A stretch of DNA of 27,421 nt from Desulfobacterales bacterium (GTDB taxonomy: Bacteria > Desulfobacterota > Desulfobacteria > Desulfobacterales > Desulfobacteraceae), in contig JAKSBM010000281.1 in the NCBI GenBank assembly GCA_022361135.1, forward strand, positions 1 through 27,421. Reading direction: 5' to 3'. The notes below the pieces were generated by a model, which worked only from the letters and a program-made list of their open reading frames with translations, did not search any database and was not told the DNA's origin. The position numbers and the translations under genes were made by a program. Positions 1 through 8,566 of the stretch are shown in pieces. How positions within the stretch are numbered: position 1 is the first letter of the stretch; each line of letters begins with the position of its first letter.

Positions 1-96
1 AACCTCAAAGATATTTCAAAGAAAACCGGAGTGGCCGAGATCCTGAACCTGCCCGCAACCCGGGTCTTCAAAATCTCTGCCAATTTCAAGGTATGA
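1..96 (+). CDS. C-terminal end of an unidentified protein (partial)
   Basis: Frame 1 is open from the first base to a TGA at 94-96, giving the last 31 residues of a protein that starts outside the window. The peptide ends in FKISANFKV and shows no motif I recognise. Its stop codon overlaps the ATG of the following nitrilase-family gene in an ATGA junction (93-96), which implies co-transcription and translational coupling. Function cannot be assigned from this fragment. Confidence 0.6.
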   Translation, partial: NLKDISKKTGVAEILNLPATRVFKISANFKV

Positions 97-902
97 ATAA
101 AATCAGGATTGCCCTGGCCGTCCAAAATTGCCAAGCAGGGGCCTTTGATCAAAACCTGAAAAAAAGTCTGGAAACCATCCGCCAATCAGCCGAAAAAGGG
201 GCTGACATGGTGGTATTTCCAGAAATGAACCTCACCGGATACGCAGCCGGGGATGGCATCAAAAATATCGCCTGCCCCCTGCCCCCTTCCCTGGATAATC
301 GCCTTGGCCGCATGGCCATGGAACATGGAATCATGATTCTTGTGGGCTTGGCCGAACGGCTGGATTCGGGACAGATATTCCCCACCCACCGGGTTTATTT
401 TCCCGACGGAGACAGCGGCAGTTACAGGAAAACCCACCTGGCCCCCAATGAAAAGGCCGTGTTCACGCCCGGGGATCAAATTCCCGTTTTCACACACCCC
501 TCGGCCTGTTTTGGTATTCAGCTTTGCTACGATTCTCATTTTCCTGAACTCACCACCACCATGGCCCTGAAGGGGGCCGACGTGATCATCATCCCCCATG
601 CCTCACCCCGGGGAAATCCAGAAATGAAATTCGCTTCATGGATGCGCCATCTCAGCGCCCGTGCCTTTGATAACGGGGTATTTGTACTTGCGGTGAATCA
701 GACCGGGGAAAATGGGGCGGGATTGGAGTTCCCCGGTGTGGCCGTTGCCATCGGACCCGACGGCAACATTATCTCAAAATATTTGAGCACGGAAGAATCC
801 GTGCTCATGGTGGATTTGGAACCGGAACTCTTGGAACATGTCCGGTCCCATCGCATGCGATATTTCCTGCCCAATCGCCGGCAGGATTTGTTTCCCTTCT
901 AA
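93..902 (+). CDS. Carbon-nitrogen hydrolase (nitrilase superfamily)
   Basis: A 269-aa cytoplasmic hydrolase of the nitrilase/amidase superfamily, which cleaves non-peptide C-N bonds through a Glu-Lys-Cys triad. All three residues are visible: E44 in VFPEMNLTGY, K113 in YRKTHLAP and C145 in LCYDSHFPE. Its length is typical of the single-domain family (about 260-290 aa), and there is no signal peptide or fused synthetase domain. The start is the ATG at 93, which overlaps the stop of the preceding gene. It ends 4 nt before the convergently transcribed mlaA. The family covers N-carbamoylputrescine amidase, omega-amidase (Nit2) and other amidases. The substrate cannot be chosen from sequence alone. 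The superfamily assignment is firm. Confidence 0.93.
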   Translation: MNKIRIALAVQNCQAGAFDQNLKKSLETIRQSAEKGADMVVFPEMNLTGYAAGDGIKNIACPLPPSLDNRLGRMAMEHGIMILVGLAERLDSGQIFPTHRVYFPDGDSGSYRKTHLAPNEKAVFTPGDQIPVFTHPSACFGIQLCYDSHFPELTTTMALKGADVIIIPHASPRGNPEMKFASWMRHLSARAFDNGVFVLAVNQTGENGAGLEFPGVAVAIGPDGNIISKYLSTEESVLMVDLEPELLEHVRSHRMRYFLPNRRQDLFPF

Positions 903-917
903 CGCCCTAAAGGCGTT
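901..917. terminator. Small hairpin at a convergent gene junction
   Basis: AACGCC (901-906) and GGCGTT (912-917) form a perfect 6-bp stem with a 5-nt loop. The hairpin overlaps the stop codons of both the nitrilase gene (+) and mlaA (-). There is no T-tract on either strand, so intrinsic termination would be weak. It is the only candidate terminator in this 4-nt junction. Confidence 0.3.
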
Positions 918-1692
918 TAATGTATCCCCTCTTCTTGGTTGTAATCTCATCTTTTACCAAGGCGCGCCGTCGTTGAATATAGGCAGCCTTTATGGCTTCA
1001 TAGGGATCCAGGGAGGCTTCGGTCAACGCCTCATAGTCTCCCAGGTGAAAGGATAGCCCGTTAATTGAATCCAAAGCACGGGCGCCTATTTTAATCTCCC
1101 ACTCTCCCACATAGGTAACCGGGTTCAGGAAAATATCTCCAATTGACCCCACCCCGTCCCTGAGGCTGGTGGGCCCAAAAAATGGCAATACAAGGTAACA
1201 GCCCTCACCAAGGGACCAGGAACCCAGGGTTTGCCCAAAATCCTCATCATCGGTGTCGACATCAAGGTGATTTTGGGCAAATTGATAGAAGCCCAACCCA
1301 CCTGCCGTTGTGTTGACCAGGAATATCCCCACTTCATCCACTGCGGATTCCCATTTGCCCTGGAGCAAAGTGTTCACAAAGCGCACCGGAAATACGAGAT
1401 TGTGAAAAAAGTTCTTAATGCCCACACGGGCCACCTGGGGCATCACGGCCTTGTATCCCCTTGCCGTGGGTTCCAGAATCCAATGGTATGTCTTATCGTT
1501 AAATACATACATGCCGTAGTTAAAGTAATAAAGGGGATCTGCAACCTGTGCCTTGTTATCGGGGATGGCAAATTCATCGGAAAAATCATCTTCAAGGACC
1601 GGCGCGGGCTGCTTGTCTGCGGCCTGCAAAGCCAGGGGAAAACAGAGGCAAAACAATCCCAAAAAGACTAAAGATATAATTCGTTGTCTCAT
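907..1692 (-). CDS. mlaA: MlaA/VacJ-family outer-membrane lipid-asymmetry protein
   Basis: A 261-aa MlaA (VacJ) protein. In the known system MlaA sits in the outer membrane, removes mislocalised phospholipids from the outer leaflet and passes them to the periplasmic and inner-membrane Mla machinery. Family hallmarks are present: DPLYYFNYGMYVFND near residues 52-66, the amphipathic core with NFFHNL and PVRFVN, and the C-terminal part with FGQTLGSW, LVLPFFGPTSLRDG and DPY. A signal peptide covers about residues 1-24. No good lipobox is seen around C15 or C17 (residue -1 is F or L), so cleavage after ALQA by signal peptidase I is more likely than lipidation. The ATG abuts the mlaD stop (TAAATG). 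It is last in the mlaEFD-mlaA operon. Confidence 0.92.
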   Translation of the reverse strand: MRQRIISLVFLGLFCLCFPLALQAADKQPAPVLEDDFSDEFAIPDNKAQVADPLYYFNYGMYVFNDKTYHWILEPTARGYKAVMPQVARVGIKNFFHNLVFPVRFVNTLLQGKWESAVDEVGIFLVNTTAGGLGFYQFAQNHLDVDTDDEDFGQTLGSWSLGEGCYLVLPFFGPTSLRDGVGSIGDIFLNPVTYVGEWEIKIGARALDSINGLSFHLGDYEALTEASLDPYEAIKAAYIQRRRALVKDEITTKKRGYIKRL

Positions 1693-2163
1693 TTAAAAAC
1701 TTCCTTCACTTTTATTATTGTCATTGCTGAAAATGAATTTCCGCACCAGGGATTCAAGGTCCAGAACAGATTCGGTGTCATAGATTTCATCCCCATCTTC
1801 CAGATAGGTGTCGGATCCCCCCGGGGAAATATCAATGTATTTCTCCCCGATGATCCCCGAAGTCTTGATGGCGGCAATCACATCATCGGTAAGACGCATA
1901 TCATCGTTGATGTTGAAAATCACCCGGGCCACCTGCCGTTCCTTATCGATGGTGATGGAATCCACATGGCCGATTTTAACACCGGCCATCTCCACGGAGG
2001 CACCGCTTTTCAACCCGGAAACCGATGAAAAGTAGCCGTGGAGGGAATAATGCTTCTGGGAAAACAGGCTCACCTCACCCAGCACAATGATCAGATATCC
2101 CATGGACATGAAGCCGATGATGACAAATAGCCCCACATAAAATTCCAATTTTTGCTTATTCAT
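1693..2163 (-). CDS. mlaD: MlaD-like MCE-domain lipid-binding protein
   Basis: A 156-aa protein with one N-terminal transmembrane helix (about residues 8-29) and a single MCE domain (about 38-117, containing GLKSGASVEMAGVKIG and GIIGEKYIDISPGG). This matches MlaD, the periplasmic hexameric substrate-binding ring of the MlaFEDB phospholipid ABC transporter. A short charged tail follows (ending NNKSEGSF). Length fits MlaD (about 150-180 aa) rather than the multi-MCE proteins PqiB or YebT. The ATG at 2163 has a GAGGA ribosome-binding site 8-12 nt upstream. The gene lies 18 nt after mlaF and directly abuts mlaA, so the order supports one transcription unit. Confidence 0.93.
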   Translation of the reverse strand: MNKQKLEFYVGLFVIIGFMSMGYLIIVLGEVSLFSQKHYSLHGYFSSVSGLKSGASVEMAGVKIGHVDSITIDKERQVARVIFNINDDMRLTDDVIAAIKTSGIIGEKYIDISPGGSDTYLEDGDEIYDTESVLDLESLVRKFIFSNDNNKSEGSF

Positions 2164-2181
2164 ATATTTTCCTCAGCCGTT

Positions 2182-2922
2182 TTATACTCCGCGCCCCTGG
2201 ACAAATGCATTCAGGTTTTCGTCATTGGAGTTTAAAAGATCTTCACGGTTTCCTTCAAAAGAGATTCGCCCCTGGTCCAGCATGGCAATCCGTTGGGCTA
2301 TATTAAAAATTTCAGGAATATCATGGCTCACCACCACGGCGGTGAATCCGAATTGTTCCTGGTATTGAACAATCATGTCATGGACGGCATTCTTTCTCAC
2401 CGGATCCAGCCCGGTGGTGGGCTCGTCAAAAAGAACCACCTGGGGATCGGTCACCAAAGCCCGGGCCAGGGCAACACGCTTCCGCATGCCCCCGGACAAT
2501 TCCGTGGGATAGCGTTGGTCGATTCCCTCAAGTCCCAATTGCTCCATGCGTTGGTGAACTTTTTCCCGAATAACCTCCGATGTGAGTTTACGGGTCTCCT
2601 TCATGGGTAAGGCAATATTTTCAAACACATTCAAGAAATCAAACAATGCATTGTCCTGGAACATGTAACTCAATTCCCGCTTAAAAAGAATTAACTTCCT
2701 GCGGGACAATTCCCTCAATGGGGTTCCCAGATAAAGGATGTCTCCGCCATCGGGTTCGATGAGGCCGATGATGTGCTTAAGCAAAACCGATTTACCGGTA
2801 CCGCTTTTGCCGATGACAGCGGTAATTTCTCCTTTATAAATGGATAAATTCACCCCTTTCAGGACGTGGTTCTCCCCAAAGCTCTTTTTTGCATCCCTAA
2901 ATTCAATCAAGGGTGTTGTCAT
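2182..2922 (-). CDS. mlaF: MlaF-like ABC transporter ATPase
   Basis: A 246-aa ABC ATPase. Walker A is GKSGTGKS (38-45), the signature is LSGGMRKRVALARAL (about 142-156), and Walker B is VVLFDEPTTGLDP (about 162-174), followed by the H-loop histidine in VVVSHD. The sequence pattern (GMRKRVALARA; FDEPTTGLDP) is typical of MlaF, the cytoplasmic motor of the phospholipid ABC transporter. It starts 3 nt after the mlaE stop and precedes mlaD. The MlaB STAS subunit that binds MlaF in E. coli is not encoded in this operon. The family assignment is firm. Transport direction (retrograde versus anterograde) is debated for the family and cannot be read from sequence. Confidence 0.95.
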   Translation of the reverse strand: MTTPLIEFRDAKKSFGENHVLKGVNLSIYKGEITAVIGKSGTGKSVLLKHIIGLIEPDGGDILYLGTPLRELSRRKLILFKRELSYMFQDNALFDFLNVFENIALPMKETRKLTSEVIREKVHQRMEQLGLEGIDQRYPTELSGGMRKRVALARALVTDPQVVLFDEPTTGLDPVRKNAVHDMIVQYQEQFGFTAVVVSHDIPEIFNIAQRIAMLDQGRISFEGNREDLLNSNDENLNAFVQGRGV

Positions 2923-2925
2923 AAT

Positions 2926-3711
2926 CTAAACCAAAAAATAAGTTATTACATAATCTGAAATCAGGATAAAAATACAGGATTGAACCACTGCATTGGTGGT
3001 GGCCAGGGAAACTCCCTTGGCTCCGACTTCCTTTGACAGATGGGCGTGGTATCCGCGATAACAGCAAATGGAGGTCACAACCACGGCAAATACCAGGGAC
3101 TTGATAAAGCCACCTGAGATATCCATCATCACGACACTGGAAATCACCTTATCCATATAGGTGCTGCCATTGATCTTCAACAAAAGGGATCCACTGAGAA
3201 ACCCGCCGAATATTCCCACCACATCGAAAATGGCAGTCAGTAACGGGAAGCAAATCAAGCTGGCCAGCAAACGGGGTGAAAAAACAAAACGAACCGGATG
3301 GATCTGCATGGTTATCAATGCATCAATCTGTTCTGAAATCCGCATGACCCCAAGTTCGGCAGCCATGGCGGATCCTGCCCGGGCCGTGATCATGATGGCC
3401 GACAAAACCGGGCCCAGTTCCCTGACAATGGTGAGGGCCACCGCAGATCCCAAGGCCGCCTCCGACCCAAAATCAACCAAGGTATAATATCCCTGAAGCC
3501 CCAAAACCATTCCCGTAAAAAGCCCGGTGAGGACAATTACAAAAAGGGACTTGGCCCCGATGAAGTGGACTTGGTCCACCACCTTTGCAAGGGGGATTGG
3601 CAGAACAAAACCCTGGACCGCACCGGAGAACAAAAAAATGGAAAATCGACCGATGGAATGAACACCGGCCAGGGTTTTCTCACCTGTCTTTTGAATTGAA
3701 TTTCTTACCAT
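2926..3711 (-). CDS. mlaE: MlaE-like ABC transporter permease
   Basis: An inner-membrane permease of the MlaE family (261 aa from the chosen start), with about five to six hydrophobic segments and the conserved core RELGPVLSAIMITARAGSAMAAELG, where the conserved Glu and Gly-rich stretch are plain. It forms the membrane channel beneath the MlaD ring. The reading frame stays open upstream to a GTG at 3774, but that adds 21 residues with no family similarity. The ATG at 3711 fits the family's usual N-terminus better, although its ribosome-binding site is weak. It is the first gene of the mlaE-F-D-A set. The 230-nt region upstream (3712-3941) holds no gene I can support. Confidence 0.92.
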   Translation of the reverse strand: MVRNSIQKTGEKTLAGVHSIGRFSIFLFSGAVQGFVLPIPLAKVVDQVHFIGAKSLFVIVLTGLFTGMVLGLQGYYTLVDFGSEAALGSAVALTIVRELGPVLSAIMITARAGSAMAAELGVMRISEQIDALITMQIHPVRFVFSPRLLASLICFPLLTAIFDVVGIFGGFLSGSLLLKINGSTYMDKVISSVVMMDISGGFIKSLVFAVVVTSICCYRGYHAHLSKEVGAKGVSLATTNAVVQSCIFILISDYVITYFLV

Positions 3712-3941
3712 AATAGCCACGTATAACGGTTTTACCCCTAAAAGACAAGTACAAGGGAATGCCACCTGTCTCACGAATACATGTGGAATTAATAACCCTC
3801 AAAAATCAGTGAAGATAACATTAAGTCAATGAAAAAAGGGCGATGAAACCAGTTTGGATTCCCGGAATGTTTCCCATGTTCGAACCATTTCCGGGATTTT
3901 GAATCATCCTATCAAACAGCGCTTTGTTTTCAAAGTTGATT

Positions 3942-4766
3942 TTACTCAATGAGGCGAAAGGTATTTGTCTGGCGGGGGCCGGGGAGGTACTCCTTGATTC
4001 GAGGAGCTTTTCGGGCAAAGGTTTCCTGGAATTGAATGCGATCGGAATTATAGGCAATGTGACGATCCACTGCCCTGCGGTATCTGAAGTAATATTGATC
4101 GTAGTTCTTCATGTATGCAGGATCAAATATTTCAGAAATCTCATAAAAATAACTATTGGCATAATTGAGCATGAGCTCAAAGTCTTTAAGGTAATTTTTC
4201 AAGCTCTGGTCGTGCCGGATGACCTTGGGATGGGTATAAAATTGTTTGAGTTCATAGACCCACCTCATCTCCTTTTTATCCAGATAGGTACCGTGGGCCT
4301 TGGTAAATTCCAACAGGTTTTCAATGGCATCCCGATTGTCGGTCAAGGTCTCCCTCACCTCTTCCATGAAAACCAGGGTATCGTTAATTTGCCTGGCCGT
4401 GGACTCGACCTTGGAAATGGTCTCCAACCGTATGAGCACCTCATCCACCTCATGGTTGGTTTCCTTCACCCTGTCGCAGATGTCAAGAATCTTCCGGGTG
4501 ACCGGCGGCAGGCTGGCCCACTTCTGCGCCTCAATGGATCGAACCCAGATCAATGACTCCCCGGCGCAGACCAGGGAAAAGAGTGCCACAAAAAGGGTAA
4601 AGGCCATCATGCCTTCCATCTTCTTCATTTTATAAATCACATAGGGGGTGGTCACGGGGGCCAGAAGCACCAGGGCTGCATACCATTTGGGATGTTTAAG
4701 CCGCATGCAATAAAATAAAACCGCCCCGGAAATCAAAAGAGCAAAGGAGAAATATAGATAAAACAC
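3942..4766 (-). CDS. Membrane protein with a long helical cytoplasmic or periplasmic domain, unidentified
   Basis: A 274-aa protein that I do not recognise. It has three hydrophobic helices at about residues 1-22, 28-46 and 54-75, then a hydrophilic, mostly helical region. Residues about 90-150 look coiled-coil prone (VKETNHEVDEVLIRLETISK and the following stretch). The last third is rich in Tyr and Phe (YANSYFYEISEIFDPAYMKNYDQYYFRYRR). It starts with GTG at 4766, 3 nt after the comEC stop, so it is probably co-transcribed with murA and comEC. No catalytic motif is visible. A role in envelope or DNA-uptake biology is only a guess from position. Confidence 0.75.
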   Translation of the reverse strand: MFYLYFSFALLISGAVLFYCMRLKHPKWYAALVLLAPVTTPYVIYKMKKMEGMMAFTLFVALFSLVCAGESLIWVRSIEAQKWASLPPVTRKILDICDRVKETNHEVDEVLIRLETISKVESTARQINDTLVFMEEVRETLTDNRDAIENLLEFTKAHGTYLDKKEMRWVYELKQFYTHPKVIRHDQSLKNYLKDFELMLNYANSYFYEISEIFDPAYMKNYDQYYFRYRRAVDRHIAYNSDRIQFQETFARKAPRIKEYLPGPRQTNTFRLIE

Positions 4767-4769
4767 AGG

Positions 4770-7244
4770 TCACTCACCTTTGTGGGTTAAAATATCGTAT
4801 CCAGAACCATTGGATCGGAGAATCACGGCACCCTGGATGTCTGTTCGAAAACTGGGAATCCTTCGAGATTGGTACCGGGAGATTACCCCGGGATGGGGAA
4901 AGCCGTATCGATTGGCCCATCCACACGATATTATTATACGTTGCGGATTTACTTTATCAAGGAAAAAATCATGGCTGGACGATGCGCTACCATGGTGGGG
5001 AGCCAATAGTATCAGGGCTTTCAGCTTTGCAGATCCTTGACCGGCAAGCAAGAGTTCCCGTTTCTTCATGATATCCCCGGGATAAAGCACGGACAGATCC
5101 CCAAAGGATAGCCGGAAAACCAGGGAATTATCATTGTGGGTAAATTCATCACTGGGTGTGCCGCATTGGCTGAACTCCAGGCAAAGGGGCCCCAGCTCCA
5201 ATGTATCGTTTTCGCAATCCGGAATGAAAATCGGAATATTCCGATCCCGACAAATTTTCATTAACCTTGCCATGGTTGGATGATCCCGGTGATCTCCGCC
5301 CTTGACGAACCGGCCGACATTGAAATTTTCAAGGATAAAGACCAACCCGTTCATGTGATCGGATTCGGGATGTGACAAAATAACGGCATCCAGATCCTGC
5401 AAACCTTTCTGCCAAAGGTAAGGGGCAACCACATACCGGCCCGTATCAAACCGGCTTCGGCTCCCGAACCCACCACCATCCACCAGAAGATTATGCCCGG
5501 ACCGGGTTTGAACCAGACTGCTGCTCCCCTGCCCCACATCCAGAAAGCTGATTTCAAGGGGTTGAATTTTTTCCCTGGGCAGTTTGACCATTCCCCAGCA
5601 AACCAACATGAGGGTGGCCGCACAGATAATCATGGGTTTTCTAAATCGTTGATACCTAAGCCCAAGGAGAGTGGAAACCAAAGCCCCGTAAATCAAAACC
5701 AGAACAAGATGGGAAGGGATCCCCGGCCGACACCAGGCAAAGGGAAGATTCACCCAGAATTCCAGATGGGACAGCCCCATTTCCAAGGCAACCTGAATCA
5801 GCCACAATGGAAATGCGGTCCATGCCGGATTAATGGAAAACAAAAGAAACACCACAAAGCCCAGGGGTAATACCAACACCGTCGCCAAAGGAACCAGGAC
5901 CAGGTTCACCGGCAATTGAACCAGGGAGAGCATATTGAAGTAATGTGCCGTCAAAGGTGCGGTTCCCAGGCCGGCCATGAGGGTGGTGACTCCTATGGCA
6001 ATGCCCCATTTTAAAACCCCACGCCTCGATTTTAAGGCCAATCCATCCCACACCCCCATTCCCAGAAAAAGGAAAACAAGGGCCATGAATGAAAGCTGGA
6101 AAGAAATGGAAAACAAGGCCGTAACGTCGACCATTAAAATAACCAGGGCGGCCAGGGCCAAAATATTAAAAGGATGGGGTTCCTGCTCGGACAAAAGTGC
6201 CCACATGGCTGCGGCCGTCATTAGAAAGGCACGGCAAACCGAGGGGGTTCCACCGGCAAAGATCACATAAAACCCCAGGGGAATCAACGTAAACAGACCG
6301 GCCCATTTCCTGGCCCGCCCCGTGATCAGCATGGCCGGACTCCACCGAAAACACAGATAAAACAAATGATAGAAGCATAGGGCCAAAATCCCCATGTGGA
6401 GACCTGAGATGGCCAAAAGATGTGATGCACCGCCCCGGGCAAAAATATCCCGGAGTTCATGGGGCATGCCGTGGCGCTTTCCCGAAACCAAAGCAGCAAG
6501 GATTTGCTCGGCGCGGCCCGAATCGGGCTGGTCCATGAGATAAAAATAAAATTGATTTCTCCACGTCTCCAACCGCCCGAGGACCCTGGCGATGGCTGAG
6601 TCGTAAAAAAGGGAGGTCCTGGATGAAGCCAAAGCAAAGGGTGCCGCCTGAATTTCGCGGGAATAGGCAGAGGCAGCAACCCCCTTTCGCCTTAGAAAAC
6701 CAACGTAATCAAAGGCGCCTGGATTTTGAAAATTACGAATCCCGCGAAGTCGCCCTTTGAAGGAGATGGGGGTACCGAATCGGGATCGAATCAATTGTCC
6801 GGCCGGAAGGGAAAGGTGAATTTTTCCGGCAACGGGCTTTTCATTGGATATGTTTTTTCCAATGGGTCGGATTTGGCTGCACTCGACCACAATGCGGGTT
6901 TTATTGGGATAATGGCGGGCAAATGAAACCACACGCCCCTGGATATGGTATTTCCCACCGTCTGCGTGGTAAAAAATGGAATTTTCAGGCCAGGGGTCGT
7001 GGTCGATGCCGTGGCTCCGATACCAGCCCAGGCTGAACAAAAAAGCAAGGGCCACACACCAGAGAATGGGTGGCCTTAACCGTCCCCACCCCAAAAAACA
7101 GCCCGCCAGAACCATGGCAAGAATGGAAAATAAAAATCGGGAAGTGCCGTGGACGGCACTTCCCGATATAATCCCTGCCGCAAAGGCAAATGTCAGCGGA
7201 ATTAAGGGCAAAGGAACGGTTTTGAATAATCGTCCTTGGTTCAT
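4770..7244 (-). CDS. comEC: ComEC/Rec2-type DNA-uptake channel protein
   Basis: An 824-aa inner-membrane protein with the full ComEC/Rec2 layout. There is an N-terminal hydrophobic and OB-like DUF4131 region (to about residue 200), a central multi-helix competence domain (about 225-530, including HLLAISGLHMG), and a C-terminal metallo-beta-lactamase domain (about 560-824). In the last domain the metal motif SHPESDH is at 624-630, with LDVGQGSSSLV before it and APHHGS after it. ComEC passes single-stranded DNA across the cytoplasmic membrane during transformation, and the C-terminal domain is thought to degrade the other strand. The length is typical of the three-domain form. It lies 29 nt after murA. 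No other competence gene is present, and many non-transforming bacteria keep comEC, so competence cannot be concluded. Confidence 0.95.
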   Translation of the reverse strand: MNQGRLFKTVPLPLIPLTFAFAAGIISGSAVHGTSRFLFSILAMVLAGCFLGWGRLRPPILWCVALAFLFSLGWYRSHGIDHDPWPENSIFYHADGGKYHIQGRVVSFARHYPNKTRIVVECSQIRPIGKNISNEKPVAGKIHLSLPAGQLIRSRFGTPISFKGRLRGIRNFQNPGAFDYVGFLRRKGVAASAYSREIQAAPFALASSRTSLFYDSAIARVLGRLETWRNQFYFYLMDQPDSGRAEQILAALVSGKRHGMPHELRDIFARGGASHLLAISGLHMGILALCFYHLFYLCFRWSPAMLITGRARKWAGLFTLIPLGFYVIFAGGTPSVCRAFLMTAAAMWALLSEQEPHPFNILALAALVILMVDVTALFSISFQLSFMALVFLFLGMGVWDGLALKSRRGVLKWGIAIGVTTLMAGLGTAPLTAHYFNMLSLVQLPVNLVLVPLATVLVLPLGFVVFLLFSINPAWTAFPLWLIQVALEMGLSHLEFWVNLPFAWCRPGIPSHLVLVLIYGALVSTLLGLRYQRFRKPMIICAATLMLVCWGMVKLPREKIQPLEISFLDVGQGSSSLVQTRSGHNLLVDGGGFGSRSRFDTGRYVVAPYLWQKGLQDLDAVILSHPESDHMNGLVFILENFNVGRFVKGGDHRDHPTMARLMKICRDRNIPIFIPDCENDTLELGPLCLEFSQCGTPSDEFTHNDNSLVFRLSFGDLSVLYPGDIMKKRELLLAGQGSAKLKALILLAPHHGSASSSHDFFLDKVNPQRIIISCGWANRYGFPHPGVISRYQSRRIPSFRTDIQGAVILRSNGSGYDILTHKGE
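7136..7167. repeat. Perfect inverted repeat with 15-bp arms inside comEC
   Basis: The 15 bases at 7136-7150 (core CGGGAAGTGCCGT) are exactly reverse-complementary to 7153-7167, with only GG between them. The palindrome lies in comEC codons about 26-36, in the first hydrophobic segment. In mRNA it would fold into a very stable hairpin about 75 nt after the start codon. It has no adjacent T-tract, so it is not a normal terminator. I did not notice another copy in the window. Confidence 0.85.
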
Positions 7245-7273
7245 GAGGGCAATCCCGTTGCCCCGGGCCCTAT

Positions 7274-8533
7274 CTATTCTTTGATGCGTTTGACATCGGC
7301 CCCCAGGGCTGAAAATTTCTTTTCTATGGATTCATATCCCCGGTCCATGTGGTAAACCCGGGAAATGGTTGTTTCGCCTTCGGCAACGAGCCCGGCAATA
7401 ACCAGGGAGGCAGATGCCCTTAAATCCGATGCCATCACCGGTGCGCCCTGGAGTTTCTCCACCCCATTGACGTGGGCATATTTTGCCCCGGTCACCGTGA
7501 TGTCGGCCCCCATCCGGGTCAGTTCATTGGCGTGGATAAACCGGTTTTCAAAAATGGACTCATGCACCACGCTCTCTCCCTTGGCCACGGTCATCAGCGC
7601 CATGAACTGGGCCTGCATGTCCGTGGGAAATCCGGGATAGGGAAGGGTCTCGATATCCGCACTTTTGATTTCACCGGTTCCGATGACTCGAATTTTATCC
7701 TCCCAGGCTTCCACCAGGGCTCCGGTGGCCGTGAGCTGGTCAATGACCGCCCCCAGATGATCCGGGTTGCATCCCCGGATGAGAACGTCTCCATTGGTGG
7801 CCGCAGCCGCAACCATAAACGTACCGGTTTCTATGCGGTCCGGGATCACAGAGACCTCAGCCGGATGGAGTTCCTCCACCCCTTCGATGAAGATATTTGA
7901 ACTGCCTGCACCGGAAATTTTCGCCCCCATGGCATTCAAGGCGTCTGCCAGGCATACGATTTCCGGCTCCCGGGCAGCATTTCGAATCACCGATGTCCCC
8001 TTGGCCAGGGAAGCGGCCATCATTAAATTTTCCGTGCCGCCCACCGTGGGCATTTCACAGATAATTTCATTTCCGTGCAGGCCGTTTTCCGCCCGGGCTT
8101 CAATGTAGCCGTGGTCCAGGTTGATGGTGGCACCCAATGCCTCAAGCCCGGTCAGGTGAATGTTCACCGGACGAGCCCCGATGGCGCAGCCGCCGGGCAA
8201 TGAAACCTTGGCATGGCCGAAACGCGCCACAAGCGGGCCAAGGACCAAAATGGAAGCCCGCATTTTACGAACCAGGTCGTAATCGGCCTCGATACGATTG
8301 ATCCCCGATCCATCCACGGTCATGACATGGTCTTCAAAGGTGCAGGTCGCCCCCAAGCTTTCCAATAAATGCCGGATACTGGTAATGTCCATGAGGTGGG
8401 GAACATTATTAAATACGGTGGTGCCGTTTACCAGGATACTGGAAGCGATGAGGGGGAGTGCCGCGTTTTTCGCGCCGCTGATTTGAACTTCGCCCTGGAG
8501 CCGTCTGCCGCCGTTAATCTGAATCTTGTCCAT
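7274..8533 (-). CDS. murA: UDP-N-acetylglucosamine 1-carboxyvinyltransferase MurA
   Basis: A 419-aa MurA, the cytoplasmic enzyme that transfers enolpyruvate from PEP to UDP-GlcNAc in the first committed step of peptidoglycan synthesis. Visible motifs are the substrate-binding K22-N23 in GAKNAALP, the catalytic and fosfomycin-target cysteine C116 in PGGCAIGARPVNIHL, and the conserved YPGFPTDMQAQ loop. The length equals that of E. coli MurA (419). Because the cysteine is kept (not Asp), covalent inactivation by fosfomycin would be expected. It is the first gene of a run with comEC and a membrane protein. A terminator upstream separates it from tRNA-Leu. Confidence 0.98.
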   Translation of the reverse strand: MDKIQINGGRRLQGEVQISGAKNAALPLIASSILVNGTTVFNNVPHLMDITSIRHLLESLGATCTFEDHVMTVDGSGINRIEADYDLVRKMRASILVLGPLVARFGHAKVSLPGGCAIGARPVNIHLTGLEALGATINLDHGYIEARAENGLHGNEIICEMPTVGGTENLMMAASLAKGTSVIRNAAREPEIVCLADALNAMGAKISGAGSSNIFIEGVEELHPAEVSVIPDRIETGTFMVAAAATNGDVLIRGCNPDHLGAVIDQLTATGALVEAWEDKIRVIGTGEIKSADIETLPYPGFPTDMQAQFMALMTVAKGESVVHESIFENRFIHANELTRMGADITVTGAKYAHVNGVEKLQGAPVMASDLRASASLVIAGLVAEGETTISRVYHMDRGYESIEKKFSALGADVKRIKE

Positions 8534-8566
8534 ATATATTTTGAGATGTGTTTTTTTGGGGTCATT

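Noticed and set aside
3850..3900. Imperfect hairpin (CCCGGAAATG / CATTCCGGG on the - strand) after the unidentified membrane protein gene
   Set aside because: The stem has a bulge and a long loop and lacks a T-tract, so it is not supported as a terminator.
3924..4556. 210-codon open frame on the + strand opposite the unidentified membrane protein gene
   Set aside because: The - strand frame has clear transmembrane helices, fits 3 nt behind comEC and has the coding pattern of its neighbours. The + strand frame has no motif and no operon context.
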